Shown: positions 18,945 to 27,259, counted from the first letter of the stretch. The stretch: 64,000 bases of DNA from Methanohalophilus profundi (GCF_004137855.1 NZ_QBKB01000002.1:755518-819517), one strand, 5' to 3'. Translations and numbers: made by a program. Notes: generated from the letters alone by a model not told the origin.

Positions 18945-19703
18945 TTATTTAGCCACCCCACCTACAATTCTCGTTACGTTATCACCATTGCGGTTAACAC
19001 CTCTGAATATCCACACTGGTTCATAATACTCCTGTTCACTATCCGGAGTAGCTGAGAAATAACCAAGTTCTATCTTGTGAATCTCAACCGCAGGACTGGT
19101 TTCTCCTACAGGATTTCTCATAATCTGGCCTGCTTTCAGTTTCTCTATAGCTTCCTCCCCACTTATCACTTCCATTGTTCCAATTTCTTCCAACATTCTC
19201 CAGCTTTTGGAGAAATACGTTATTTCACCATTTTCCCCAAGTGAAATAGTAATGGTGTCACCAGGACCCACAACAGGCATCCCATTTATGTTTCTTTTAT
19301 AGGTGACTTCGGTCATTACAGGATACTCGGCCTCCACAACCGGCTCTCCACTACTCTTATTGATCTGTTTAAGGTAGAGTGATTCCACACCATAAAAATA
19401 AGCATCTTCAGGGAGCCCTCCGTGCTTTTGAATAAACTGGCTGGCAATTTCCAGAGATTCTTTTTCAGACAGAATGGAATCTTTTGTATCCATTATATCT
19501 GGACTACTTTTTTCTTCTAGTTCTTCGTAAAGCACTTTGTAGAAAGGAAGTTGTCCCGTGGTTGCAGGTATTTGGGTATTTATTATGATGTCTTCCGTTT
19601 GCCCCAAACTTGCAACCGAGTCATTGTCATCGGTTGCCACAAAAATTAAACCTGCCATTGCAGCCACGACTAATAACATAACTCCGAAATATTTGTAATT
19701 CAT
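18945..19703 (-). CDS. Membrane-anchored protein with PepSY-like repeats
   Basis: 252 residues. N-terminal anchor (YFGVMLLVVAAMAGLIFVA), then a soluble region with SEKESLEIASQFIQKHG and a second block ISGEEAIEKLKAG after ITISLGENGEITYFSKSW, a pattern like tandem PepSY domains, which often accompany or inhibit secreted peptidases. That assignment is inference from pattern. The ATG at 19703 lies 2 nt after the upstream stop with GGGAG before it, so it is coupled to the upstream peptidase-like gene. Confidence 0.6.
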   Translation of the reverse strand: MNYKYFGVMLLVVAAMAGLIFVATDDNDSVASLGQTEDIIINTQIPATTGQLPFYKVLYEELEEKSSPDIMDTKDSILSEKESLEIASQFIQKHGGLPEDAYFYGVESLYLKQINKSSGEPVVEAEYPVMTEVTYKRNINGMPVVGPGDTITISLGENGEITYFSKSWRMLEEIGTMEVISGEEAIEKLKAGQIMRNPVGETSPAVEIHKIELGYFSATPDSEQEYYEPVWIFRGVNRNGDNVTRIVGGVAK

Positions 19704-19705
19704 GC

Positions 19706-20452
19706 TCAACACTCCCATGAAAGATAACAATAGCTAGAATCGTCAGGATATTCATCTGCCTCCATATCACCTTGCCCATGAAGATGATCAGTGTTCCATT
19801 GATCTATGTTATCAGTAATGATTGCAGCAGTTACATCTGTATCATAGGTATCTTTTGTTGCTTTATAGAATGAAGTTGTCATTTTGTAATCATTGATAAT
19901 TGTGTTTGTGAAGAATCTATCTATTAGCGAAGTTGATACCGTTGATTCCGTCGTGAATCCCATAATACCATGCGAATATCTTAAGGCATCTGCCCAGTCA
20001 TCTTCATCGGCTAAGATGTGACAGCTGTGAAGAAATACCCATTCATTATCCTGATCCCATTTATCAGCAACATCCTGTGCTCTTACATCTTAAATGTTAA
20101 TGCCCGGCAACCAATTACGTAATGCTAATTCTGTACCGATGTCATCTACCCCATGGCCAAAATGAAAATGAAAATCTGCTTCATCTAAACCTTTGTATCC
20201 ACTGTTGCTTGTCCCGAAATCCGATTCATCCACATTATATTCACTTTCGTGGAATTCCTCGGTCCATCCTGCAACATCATGCAGCCAATATTCAACTCTT
20301 TCATATTCATTTTGACCCCATGGATCAAGGTCACCTAAGATTACATATTCGTCAATAGTAGTTACTGAATATTCATATGCACTTGCAGTAGATATTGTTA
20401 AAATGTTAATACATATGAATAACACCAATACGCCACTCATTCTTTTGTTCAT
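19706..20452 (-). pseudogene. Secreted clan-CD-like cysteine peptidase candidate, interrupted by in-frame TAA
   Basis: A 248-codon frame with one internal TAA at 20090-20092. Before it: a signal peptide (VLVLFICINILTISTASA) and DEADFHFHFGHG; after it, same frame: EWVFLHSCHILADEDDW and HGIMGFTTES. A hydrophobic-HG block followed by hydrophobic-SC is the His/Cys dyad layout of caspase/gingipain-type (clan CD) peptidases; assignment is inference. The stop falls between the two catalytic elements, so the truncated product should be inactive. Point mutation (for example TAT or CAA to TAA), read error and readthrough are the options. Heads an operon behind the duplicated leader. Confidence 0.7.
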
Positions 20453-20455
20453 GTC

Positions 20456-20489
20456 TTTACCTCATTTGTTCAATTTACCCCGAGGCAAA
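20456..20489 (-). promoter_or_regulatory. Shine-Dalgarno-sequestering hairpin, copy A
   Basis: In the minus-strand RNA, UUUGCCUCG (20489-20481) can pair with UGAGGUAAA (20464-20456) through nine pairs including two G-U wobbles, masking the GAGGU ribosome binding site of the 20452 gene. Copy B forms the same stem with Watson-Crick pairs only, so base changes are compensatory. Confidence 0.6.
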
Positions 20490-20536
20490 GCTACGCTTAT
20501 ATACTGTAAACATCAAACTTGAGCCTGCCTTTGGGC

Positions 20537-20582
20537 CAATGTGGAGTTCTGGCTGGTTAACATTCATCGGAACTCCACATTG
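20537..20582 (-). promoter_or_regulatory. Perfect 13-bp stem-loop, copy A
   Basis: CAATGTGGAGTTC (20537-20549) and GAACTCCACATTG (20570-20582) are exact reverse complements around a 20-nt loop. With the TATA-like site near 20604-20614 as promoter it would be the very 5' end of the transcript; with the TATATAAG at 20489 it would be an upstream DNA operator. Confidence 0.75.
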
Positions 20583-20639
20583 CAAACTCTCATTCGATGT
20601 TAAACTATATATTATTTGTCATAATTCAACTAAATATGA

Positions 20640-20657
20640 GTGATTAATATTAATCAC
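20640..20657. promoter_or_regulatory. Perfect 18-bp palindrome (operator), copy A
   Basis: GTGATTAATATTAATCAC is its own reverse complement with no spacer. It sits about 25-35 bp upstream of a TATA-like site, where archaeal activators bind. The identical palindrome occurs at 23444-23461. Confidence 0.75.
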
Positions 20658-20859
20658 TTTGATTTACAACTGAAATCGCTGAAACAGATATATTCCTGAA
20701 AAACCAGAATATTTGAAAGCACCAGTGCTTCCCATCAGGTGCTACAAGATTGTCAAAGCTACTACAAAAGATGAAATAATCAATAAAATGAATGTGATTA
20801 GCCGATTAATGTTCCTGTTGCGTGCATAATCTTGGGAATGTGAGCAACAATAACAATAT

Positions 20860-20893
20860 TATAACCCGACTTGACAGTCAACGTCGGGTTATA
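20860..20893 (-). terminator. Long hairpin downstream of the 21070 gene
   Basis: TATAACCCGAC (20860-20870) pairs with GTCGGGTTATA (20883-20893); inside it TTGAC and GTCAA extend the stem with one bulged C. It lies about 180 bp after the stop of the 21070-22074 gene, with only a weak T-rich tract following, so it is a probable terminator or processing site. The rest of 20710-21069 holds no gene I can support. Confidence 0.5.
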
Positions 20894-21069
20894 GGATAAT
20901 AATTGAAATAGCTATAAAGTGGAATGAATGCAAGAGAAGATACAATTAAGTCAAGTCAAGAAAATGTTATCAGGTTTTTTCTCCTTTGCATTTCTTCACC
21001 CTAAATAAGAAATAGAGGTTTACTCTTTCACATAGATGGCTGCCCTTCCCACCAAAATACTTCGATTTC

Positions 21070-22074
21070 TTACCCCTCAACATCATCAATGCCAACAAAT
21101 ACGATTCTTTCATTTTCTTCCAATTCATTTTCAAGTTTTCTTGCACTATCGTATCTAATGTCATCATCAAATCGCACATAGCACTGAACAGATTGATTCA
21201 ATTGCAGACCGTGTTTATTAAGTATCTCAAGGAAATCCTCATCGACTATAACTTCATTTGAAACCGTAATTATGTAATAATCTCCTTTTGCAATAACATA
21301 CCTTGATTCAGTCCAGTTTTCTACTTTTGCAAATTCATACATTAGAGGTAATCTTTCAGTTTTGTCAACCATCAGGTAATAGCTTATTTCCGTGTTATAG
21401 TTCAGTTCATATTCTGTACCCAAATCATAATCTCCAAGAATTTGCCTCATTTCCGGTTCTGTAACCCCCTCTTCAAACCAGACGGACAATCCACCCGCCA
21501 TTATTTCATTTTCATTTATTGTATAAGGGCTATAGTCAAAATTAGCAATCAAAACTTTATTGTACCCCTCAAGATCGTCTTCAATTCGTTTCAAAGTATT
21601 GTAATCAACATCAACGGTAGGTTTTTTCTTATCACCAAAACGAAGATAACACTGGACTCCGGTTTTAAGTTGCAAATTATGCTCTTCCAATGCATTCATG
21701 AAATCTGTATTCTCTTTTACTTCTTTTCCAAAAAGAATTACACAAGAGTTTGATTTTTCAACTATCTCCATATTCACAGACTGGTTTTCAAGATTCTCAA
21801 GTTTGTTCCTTAACACCAACATCTCATCATTGTCTGCCACAATGTAGCGTTTTTCCCATAGATAATCAATATTGTATTCAAGTTTATAGTCTATGGGCAG
21901 GCCATAGTCTTCAAAATTCTCCCTGGCTTCAATCTCAGTAACGTCTTCCTCAAAAATAACAAACATGCCGGCTACTTCTGTGTCATCTGAAGGTAGAAAG
22001 CTATTTGAGGGTAGAAAGAGGATAACTGCCCCAACAATCATCATTGTGATCAACAAAAGAATATTCTTCCCCAT
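21070..22074 (-). CDS. UPF0228-family anchored protein with two tandem domains
   Basis: 334 residues. N-terminal anchor (NILLLITMMIVGAVILFLP), then two copies of the same ~145-residue unit: GMFVIFEEDVTEIEAREN...LEYNIDY and GLSVWFEEGVTEPEMRQI...LNYNTEI, each ending with HNLQLKTGVQCYLRF or HGLQLNQSVQCYVRF. This fits UPF0228, a Methanosarcina family of unknown function usually present as a single unit. ATG at 22074 with GAGGT upstream. It follows the C39-like peptidase gene by 36 nt in the same operon. Confidence 0.75.
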   Translation of the reverse strand: MGKNILLLITMMIVGAVILFLPSNSFLPSDDTEVAGMFVIFEEDVTEIEARENFEDYGLPIDYKLEYNIDYLWEKRYIVADNDEMLVLRNKLENLENQSVNMEIVEKSNSCVILFGKEVKENTDFMNALEEHNLQLKTGVQCYLRFGDKKKPTVDVDYNTLKRIEDDLEGYNKVLIANFDYSPYTINENEIMAGGLSVWFEEGVTEPEMRQILGDYDLGTEYELNYNTEISYYLMVDKTERLPLMYEFAKVENWTESRYVIAKGDYYIITVSNEVIVDEDFLEILNKHGLQLNQSVQCYVRFDDDIRYDSARKLENELEENERIVFVGIDDVEG

Positions 22075-22110
22075 TTTGAAACCTCTTCTAAAAAGAAAAA
22101 GGAAGGACAA

Positions 22111-23253
22111 TTAGTCCTTCACAAATATGTGGTTTACTACATTTCCCCATATTTCTAAGCGATTTGATCCTGAATTGACTGGCCAGGGGTCATTTATGGA
22201 AATATATCTTATTCCATAATCTTGGTATCCGATGCAGGCTCTTGCATGCCCTGTCACTGCACTTTTTAAGGGTCTTTCATTATTAATCTCTGAAACTACG
22301 TCATTAAAATCGGGTGTGTCATCATGATATGATCCGTCTTTATCCAATCCATTTGAAGCCTTGTAATAAGTTAATTGCTCAGAATTAGTGCAACCGCCTG
22401 TATCACCGTCCATTATCCCAAAAATGTAATCTTGCGTATGTGTTACTCCATAATATTTGGCAATCATTTGTGCAGTTGCAGGAGCACAATAATAACTCTC
22501 TTCCTGTCCGTATAATGGCACATCGAGTTCTTTTGAACCAATTCTTGGAAGGTCCTTTTGTGCATCAGTGTAAGGTTGTTGCATTAATTCTATAACTTCA
22601 GAGCTACTGTCCCATTTAGCTACATTTTCTCCTGCTTTGTCCTCTGAAATACTGTCATACACAGACCAGATACCCGGTTCATTTTCAGTTGGTTCTTTAT
22701 CTGGTATTAGTTCAAGGGAATATGCATCTACAATTACTCTATGTTTGTTTCCTGTAGCTTTGTCAATTACTAAACTCATTGCCCCGAATTTAGGATAACT
22801 GTATACAACCATTCTGGTTGATTGGATTTCCCCGGATGGGTATTTGTCGTTGGCAATTTCAATCGATTTTTCCATTGCCTTATTTTGATCGAAAGGCCTG
22901 GGATCAAATTCGAAAGCCTGAACTGGATAACCGAGAGTCTTGTTAGCATTTACCTCAATTCTACCTATCAATTGTTTGCTATCATATACAGAAAACAGGT
23001 AATGTAGCTTTTTGCCGTCTATATCGTAAAATTCAACTGGTTGGGGATCAATATCTGCATCCTTCCAATCTTCAAATTCCAGCGCACCAATTGCAGAAAA
23101 ATAAGCCACATGAGCATCTGCATGTTCAAGAGCCTTTTTTGCACTGACATCGTAATTCTCGTCTGACTGTGCACCCATTGCTGGCACTATCGTGAATATA
23201 AGGAATAGCGCCATCAGCAGGGTACTTATCCGTACTAAATTATTCTTCTTCAT
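22111..23253 (-). CDS. Secreted C39/papain-like cysteine peptidase
   Basis: 380 residues. Signal peptide ISTLLMALFLIFTIVPAMGAQS, a ~200-residue pro-region (LIGRIEVNANKTLGYPVQAFEF is PepSY-like), then a catalytic domain: YYCAPATAQMIAKYYG near residue 252 (nucleophile Cys after an oxyanion Gln in YGQEESYYC), GHARACIGY near 335 (His) and SINDPWP near 355 (Asp/Asn), the order of C39 and papain-fold peptidases. Target unknown; self-processing is possible. First gene of an operon with UPF0228 and preceded by leader copy B. Confidence 0.8.
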   Translation of the reverse strand: MKKNNLVRISTLLMALFLIFTIVPAMGAQSDENYDVSAKKALEHADAHVAYFSAIGALEFEDWKDADIDPQPVEFYDIDGKKLHYLFSVYDSKQLIGRIEVNANKTLGYPVQAFEFDPRPFDQNKAMEKSIEIANDKYPSGEIQSTRMVVYSYPKFGAMSLVIDKATGNKHRVIVDAYSLELIPDKEPTENEPGIWSVYDSISEDKAGENVAKWDSSSEVIELMQQPYTDAQKDLPRIGSKELDVPLYGQEESYYCAPATAQMIAKYYGVTHTQDYIFGIMDGDTGGCTNSEQLTYYKASNGLDKDGSYHDDTPDFNDVVSEINNERPLKSAVTGHARACIGYQDYGIRYISINDPWPVNSGSNRLEIWGNVVNHIFVKD

Positions 23254-23257
23254 TTTA

Positions 23258-23293
23258 TTTACCTCGTTTGTTCAATTCTATTCCCGAGGTAAA
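23258..23293 (-). promoter_or_regulatory. Shine-Dalgarno-sequestering hairpin, copy B
   Basis: TTTACCTCG (23258-23266) and CGAGGTAAA (23285-23293) are perfect reverse complements with an 18-nt loop, ending 4 nt before the ATG at 23253. The stem contains the GAGGT ribosome binding site. Confidence 0.65.
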
Positions 23294-23340
23294 GCTACGC
23301 TTATATACTGTAAACAGCAAACTTGAGCCTGCCTCTGGGC

Positions 23341-23386
23341 CAATGTGGAGTTCAGGCTGGTTAACATTCATCGGAACTCCACATTG
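23341..23386 (-). promoter_or_regulatory. Perfect 13-bp stem-loop, copy B
   Basis: CAATGTGGAGTTC (23341-23353) and GAACTCCACATTG (23374-23386), identical arms to copy A, with a 20-nt loop that differs by a single base. Confidence 0.75.
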
Positions 23387-23443
23387 TAAACTCTCATTTG
23401 ACGTGATCGTATATATTACTTGTTATAATTCAATTAAATATGA

Positions 23444-23461
23444 GTGATTAATATTAATCAC
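23444..23461. promoter_or_regulatory. Perfect 18-bp palindrome (operator), copy B
   Basis: GTGATTAATATTAATCAC, identical to 20640-20657 and at the same distance from the TATA-like site. Confidence 0.75.
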
Positions 23462-23569
23462 TTTGATTAACAACTGGAGTCCCTGAAAATAACTTTCTGA
23501 AAAACCAGAACTGCAAAAACAGACCCTCAACAAGATGACAGAGAAGAATTCCCTCTTCATTGTTGCCCC

Positions 23570-24334
23570 TTAAAATTGAAACTTAATTCCAACAGGACAA
23601 TGGTCCGAACCAGTCACTTCCCTTAAAATAGAAGCCTCGGTTACATTCAGCTCCATATCATCACTTACAAAGAAATAGTCCAATCTCCATCCGACATTAC
23701 GATCCCTTGCTCTGGTCTTCAAGTCCCACCAGGTATAGTTACCTTCCCCTTCATTAAAAAGCCTGAAAGTGTCGACAAAACCATGAGAGAGGAACTTATC
23801 TATCCATTCCCTTTCGACAGGAAGGAAACCGGAACGTTTTTCGTTCTGTTTTGGTCTTGCAATATCAATCGCTTTGTGAGCAGTGTTCAGGTCTCCGCAT
23901 ACGACTACAGAATAACCCTCCTGTCTTAATTCCTGTGTATATTCCAGGAAAGCCTCATAGAAATCCATTTTATACTGAAGTCGCTCATCCGAAGAATTAC
24001 CATTGGGAAAGTAAATATTGAAAAGTACAAAATCATCATAGAAGGCGATTAAAATCCTTCCTTCATGGTCGAAACGGTTTATGCCAAAACCATAACGAAC
24101 TTCTTGTGGCTGGACCTTACTGTAAAGGGCAACCCCGCTATAACCTTTCCTTTCAGCCGCACTGAAATAACTGTAATAATCATCTATGCGCCTGACATTC
24201 GGCGGCAGCTGGGAAGGGCGGGCTTTTGTCTCCTGCAAACACAGGATATCAGGTGATTCAGAATCTAACCATTCCAGAAATCCTTTTTTAGCAACTGCAC
24301 GTAAACCATTGACATTCCAGGAAAGCAGTCGCAG
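23570..24334 (-). CDS. xth: Exodeoxyribonuclease III / AP endonuclease
   Basis: 254 residues, the normal ExoIII length. N-terminus [12 protein letters not shown] (catalytic Asn), then LQETK (metal Glu near 33), [19 protein letters not shown] (Asp/Asn near 145), and the C-terminal GSDHCPVG with the catalytic His. It repairs abasic sites. The first ATG/GTG/TTG in frame is a TTG at 24238, which would delete the N-terminal strand and put the catalytic Asn outside the protein. The expected Met position is a CTG at 24334, 7 nt after GAGGGGG and 2 nt after the upstream stop. Confidence 0.9.
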   Translation of the reverse strand: MRLLSWNVNGLRAVAKKGFLEWLDSESPDILCLQETKARPSQLPPNVRRIDDYYSYFSAAERKGYSGVALYSKVQPQEVRYGFGINRFDHEGRILIAFYDDFVLFNIYFPNGNSSDERLQYKMDFYEAFLEYTQELRQEGYSVVVCGDLNTAHKAIDIARPKQNEKRSGFLPVEREWIDKFLSHGFVDTFRLFNEGEGNYTWWDLKTRARDRNVGWRLDYFFVSDDMELNVTEASILREVTGSDHCPVGIKFQF

Positions 24335-24336
24335 AT

Positions 24337-24873
24337 TTATTCCCCCTCATTTTTTGCAGGAGAAATACCTATATCGACAGCCCGAATAGTAGCAATTACT
24401 TCATCCCCTTCATCGATATCCAGATCTTCCAAATCCTTTTCTCCCATTATAGAAGTTAATACTGCAGACTCAAATTCAATTTGAATTCTGGAGATGCCAT
24501 CAGAAGATTCTACTTGCCTGACCTTACAGGCAATATTGTTGATCTCACCAACATTTTCAGAGGATAAATCCTCCTCCACCATCCTGTCAACATAATCCCG
24601 ATTCAGCTCATATTGATTTATCAGATCCCTTCCATACTCTGTAAGAAAAGTACCCTGCTCCTTACCTCCTCTTACAGTCCTTACAACATCATGTCCGATT
24701 CTCAAATTCATCTTCTTCAATATGTTCCAGGCATGTTTATAGGAGATCTGGAGCTTTTCACAGGCTTTTTTCAGGGATTTTTCTTCATCTATAGCTTTCA
24801 GGAGACGTACCTTACCGGCACCAATCACAGGTTTGCCTTCATGTGTCAGCCATACTTTTGTACGGGTTTCCAG
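24337..24873 (-). CDS. ModE-type winged-helix regulator with TOBE/MOP-like domain
   Basis: 178 residues. Winged helix at about 17-85 ([34 protein letters not shown], and the wing [16 protein letters not shown]) followed by a MOP/TOBE-like domain ([23 protein letters not shown]... LTSIMG). ModE proteins sense molybdate or tungstate. GTG at 24828 would drop the conserved [10 protein letters not shown] start; a CTG at 24873, 8 nt after AGGGG, is used. It lies 4 nt after the orc1 stop and is followed by xth, an unusual context for a metal-responsive regulator. Confidence 0.78.
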   Translation of the reverse strand: METRTKVWLTHEGKPVIGAGKVRLLKAIDEEKSLKKACEKLQISYKHAWNILKKMNLRIGHDVVRTVRGGKEQGTFLTEYGRDLINQYELNRDYVDRMVEEDLSSENVGEINNIACKVRQVESSDGISRIQIEFESAVLTSIMGEKDLEDLDIDEGDEVIATIRAVDIGISPAKNEGE

Positions 24874-24877
24874 AATA

Positions 24878-25993
24878 TCAACCCCTAATGCATTTTATTA
24901 CATCATCTGCAGGATAGTTCAGACGAATAATACGGGTTCTGCCCCGCATACCTTCACCTGAAAACGAAACATCCAGATAATGTGAATCTTTTAATTTATT
25001 CACCAACCCATAAAACCGGGTATATCCCAATTCATTATTGCCATTGAAAAGTTCGTAAAGTTCGCCTGCTTTGATTTCATCATTTTCCGCCACAAGCCGC
25101 AAGATCTCTTTTTCATTTTCTGAAAGGGAGGATATGTTACGCCTCAGATGCAAAAGACGTGATGATTCATAGGCCTTATCCACATCATCCTCTGAAATGT
25201 TTTTGCTTGCCCTTTTTTCTGCATTCAGGCCCGATCTCTTGAGTAGATCGATACCAACACGCAGATCACCGGTCACATCGACATAGTTCACTATTTTCTC
25301 TCTGACTTGATCCGGAACTACTTCCGGATAAAAAGCCAGCTGGATTCGGGAAGAAATGATGTCTCCTATTTCGTCATAAGAATAAGGAGGAAATTCAATC
25401 TCTTCAGGCAGGAATACAGAACTCACCTTTGGATCAAACCTGTAAAGTTTTCCCGTATCACTTACAATTGCAATCACACCCATTTTCACACCGGGATACT
25501 GTTCATGGGCTCGCAGTATGGAATACATGATCTCATCGGCATGTCCGCCGTGGAACAAATAATTGATATCATCCAGACACACCACCATTGCCCTGTCCTT
25601 TTCGATAAGTTTCAGGACTATCTTTTCAAAAAGTTTCCTGAAGGCTACTCCTGAAGACGGAGGATCTATATTGAAAAGTTTGCGATATATGCGTGAAACA
25701 ACAGCAAAGCGAGTGGAATCCATCTGGCAATTGATCTTAACCAGGACCACATCCGAGGTATGTGCTTCTATTTCTTCAAAAACCTTCAATACAGCACTGG
25801 TTTTTCCGGTGCCCGGGGGACCATAAACAAGACAATTAATAGGTCTCATACCTTTTACTGCAGGCTTTAAACTATAGATGAGAGATTGTAACTGAGAATC
25901 CCGGTGCATAAATTGTTCGGGAAGATAATCCAGCTCCAGTACGATGGGATCTCTGAAAATTGTCTCATCCCAGAGAAGCATATTATTTTTCAT
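24878..25993 (-). CDS. Orc1/Cdc6-type replication initiator paralogue
   Basis: 371 residues, AAA+ ATPase with Walker [12 protein letters not shown] near 60, Walker B VVCLDDINYLF near 140, sensor 1 VIAIVSDTGKL, sensor 2 GDLRVGIDLL near 265 and a C-terminal winged helix (SENEKEILRLVAENDEIKAGELYEL...). These load MCM at origins. It belongs to the diverged Cdc6 paralogue group rather than being clearly the main Orc1. The upstream 26000-26100 region is short and I do not see clear origin-recognition boxes there, so no origin is called. Confidence 0.85.
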   Translation of the reverse strand: MKNNMLLWDETIFRDPIVLELDYLPEQFMHRDSQLQSLIYSLKPAVKGMRPINCLVYGPPGTGKTSAVLKVFEEIEAHTSDVVLVKINCQMDSTRFAVVSRIYRKLFNIDPPSSGVAFRKLFEKIVLKLIEKDRAMVVCLDDINYLFHGGHADEIMYSILRAHEQYPGVKMGVIAIVSDTGKLYRFDPKVSSVFLPEEIEFPPYSYDEIGDIISSRIQLAFYPEVVPDQVREKIVNYVDVTGDLRVGIDLLKRSGLNAEKRASKNISEDDVDKAYESSRLLHLRRNISSLSENEKEILRLVAENDEIKAGELYELFNGNNELGYTRFYGLVNKLKDSHYLDVSFSGEGMRGRTRIIRLNYPADDVIKCIRG

Positions 25994-26105
25994 ATACCTG
26001 ACTCCTTAACCTATTATCAAATTCCCCTGTAAATATAATAGCTTTTTTGCAGGGCAATTTGGAATCCTTTATATATTTGCTCACCTATGGGTGATTGGTT
26101 AACTT

Positions 26106-26411
26106 ATGAAATGCAGGAGAGGAAGACCAAAATGCCCCCGCAGGATAAGGGCAGAGCCCAATATTATGTGCTTTAAACCCTGCGGCATACCAAGGTCTGA
26201 AGTTGAGGTAGTAGAACTCGCATTTGAGGAACTGGAGGCCATCCGGCTTGTGGATGTGGATGAGCTGACACAGGAAGAAGCAGCCCTTGAGATGGGAATT
26301 TCCAGAAGGGCTTTCTGGGAAGAACTGAAAAATGCGAGGAAAAAAGTCGCCAGAGCTCTTGTTGAAGGGCAGGCCATAGATATCAAAGGTGGAAATTACA
26401 TTACTGAATAA
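26106..26411 (+). CDS. UPF0251/DUF134 HTH protein
   Basis: 101 residues. [14 protein letters not shown] start, a Cys-containing MCFKPCGIP loop and a sigma-70-like HTH ([29 protein letters not shown]). The family often sits beside Mrp/NBP35 genes, as here with 14 bp between. Probably a DNA-binding protein with a metal or Fe-S site; target unknown. Confidence 0.85.
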   Translation: MKCRRGRPKCPRRIRAEPNIMCFKPCGIPRSEVEVVELAFEELEAIRLVDVDELTQEEAALEMGISRRAFWEELKNARKKVARALVEGQAIDIKGGNYITE

Positions 26412-26425
26412 ATGGAGTCATTAAA

Positions 26426-27259
26426 ATGAGTCAGAACATACAGTCAGCTGAAAGTCTGGTAAATTCCAAAGTTGAAGAGCCAAAACTCGTATCGAATCTG
26501 CGCGGAATAAAAAACAAGCTAATGGTAATGAGTGGCAAAGGCGGGGTAGGAAAGAGTACCGTTTCCGCAAATCTCGCTGCAGTCCTTGCCAGACGCGGGA
26601 AAAGGGTCGGGCTGCTTGACAGTGATATTCATGGACCAAGTATTCCCACAATGTTTGGAATTGCTGACAAGAGACCTGAAGTAGGAGATAAGGGGATCCT
26701 GCCTGTACAGGTTGCCGATAACCTCAAGGTTATGTCCATAGGTTTATTACTGGACGATCAGGATTCCCCTGTGGTCTGGAGAGGGCCTGCCAAGATGGCA
26801 GCCATAAAACAGTTCCTTGAAGAAGTTGACTGGGGAGTGCTGGACTACCTGATCATAGACCTGCCTCCGGGCACAGGAGATGAACCATTGAGTATAGTAC
26901 AGTTGCTGGGCAAGGTCGACGGTGCCATCGTTGTCACAACTCCCCAGGATGTAGCACTTACAAGTGTAAGGAAATCCCTGAAATTTACAGAAATGCTGGA
27001 AGTACCCGTTATCGGAATGGTCGAAAACATGAGCGGTGTAATCTGCCCCCACTGCAATGAAGAAATACAGATCTTTGGCGGTGAATCTGTAGAAAAGGCT
27101 GCAAAAGATTTTAACACGCCCATACTTGCCACATTGCCTATCGAACCCGATGTTTCATCATCAGGGGACAAAGGAGATGTATATGTTAATGATGATAAAT
27201 CCATCTGGAAAGAAAAGTTCGATTTAATCGTTAATTCAGTGGAAGAAAAGTTCAACTAA
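26426..27259 (+). CDS. Mrp/NBP35 family Fe-S cluster carrier ATPase
   Basis: 277 residues. Deviant Walker A SGKGGVGKSTVSANLA near residue 37, switch I DSDIHGPS near 63, switch II LIIDLPPGTGDEPL near 147 and the bridging-cluster CxxC as VICPHC near 210. These dimers bind a [4Fe-4S] cluster and hand it to target proteins; ApbC-type proteins from methanogens rescue Salmonella apbC mutants. Likely co-transcribed with UPF0251 and DUF169. Confidence 0.93.
   Translation: MSQNIQSAESLVNSKVEEPKLVSNLRGIKNKLMVMSGKGGVGKSTVSANLAAVLARRGKRVGLLDSDIHGPSIPTMFGIADKRPEVGDKGILPVQVADNLKVMSIGLLLDDQDSPVVWRGPAKMAAIKQFLEEVDWGVLDYLIIDLPPGTGDEPLSIVQLLGKVDGAIVVTTPQDVALTSVRKSLKFTEMLEVPVIGMVENMSGVICPHCNEEIQIFGGESVEKAAKDFNTPILATLPIEPDVSSSGDKGDVYVNDDKSIWKEKFDLIVNSVEEKFN

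Larger units (their letters stand above)
20455..20709 (-). repeat. Duplicated promoter/leader, copy A
   Basis: About 250 bp closely matching 23258-23510. It holds, read toward the gene: an 18-bp palindrome at 20640-20657, a TATA-like site at about 20604-20614, a perfect 13-bp stem-loop at 20537-20582, a second TATA-like TATATAAG at 20489-20497, and a hairpin covering the Shine-Dalgarno. Similarity continues up to the start codon and ends before the coding regions, which are unrelated. Confidence 0.85.
23258..23510 (-). repeat. Duplicated promoter/leader, copy B
   Basis: Second copy of the ~250-bp element at 20455-20709 with all the same parts in the same order: palindrome 23444-23461, TATA-like GTATATATTA at about 23409-23418, stem-loop 23341-23386, TATATAAG-type site near 23300 and the Shine-Dalgarno hairpin. 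Fills nearly all of the 316-bp gap between the peptidase gene and xth. Confidence 0.85.

Noticed and set aside
20090-20092. Pyrrolysine readthrough of the internal stop
   Set aside because: Pyrrolysine uses UAG; this stop is UAA.
20970-21179. Small minus-strand frame at the end of the UPF0228 gene
   Set aside because: Mostly overlaps the UPF0228 gene in another frame and carries no motif.
25994-26105. Replication origin next to Orc1/Cdc6
   Set aside because: The gap is about 110 bp and shows no clear repeated origin-recognition boxes or unwinding element.
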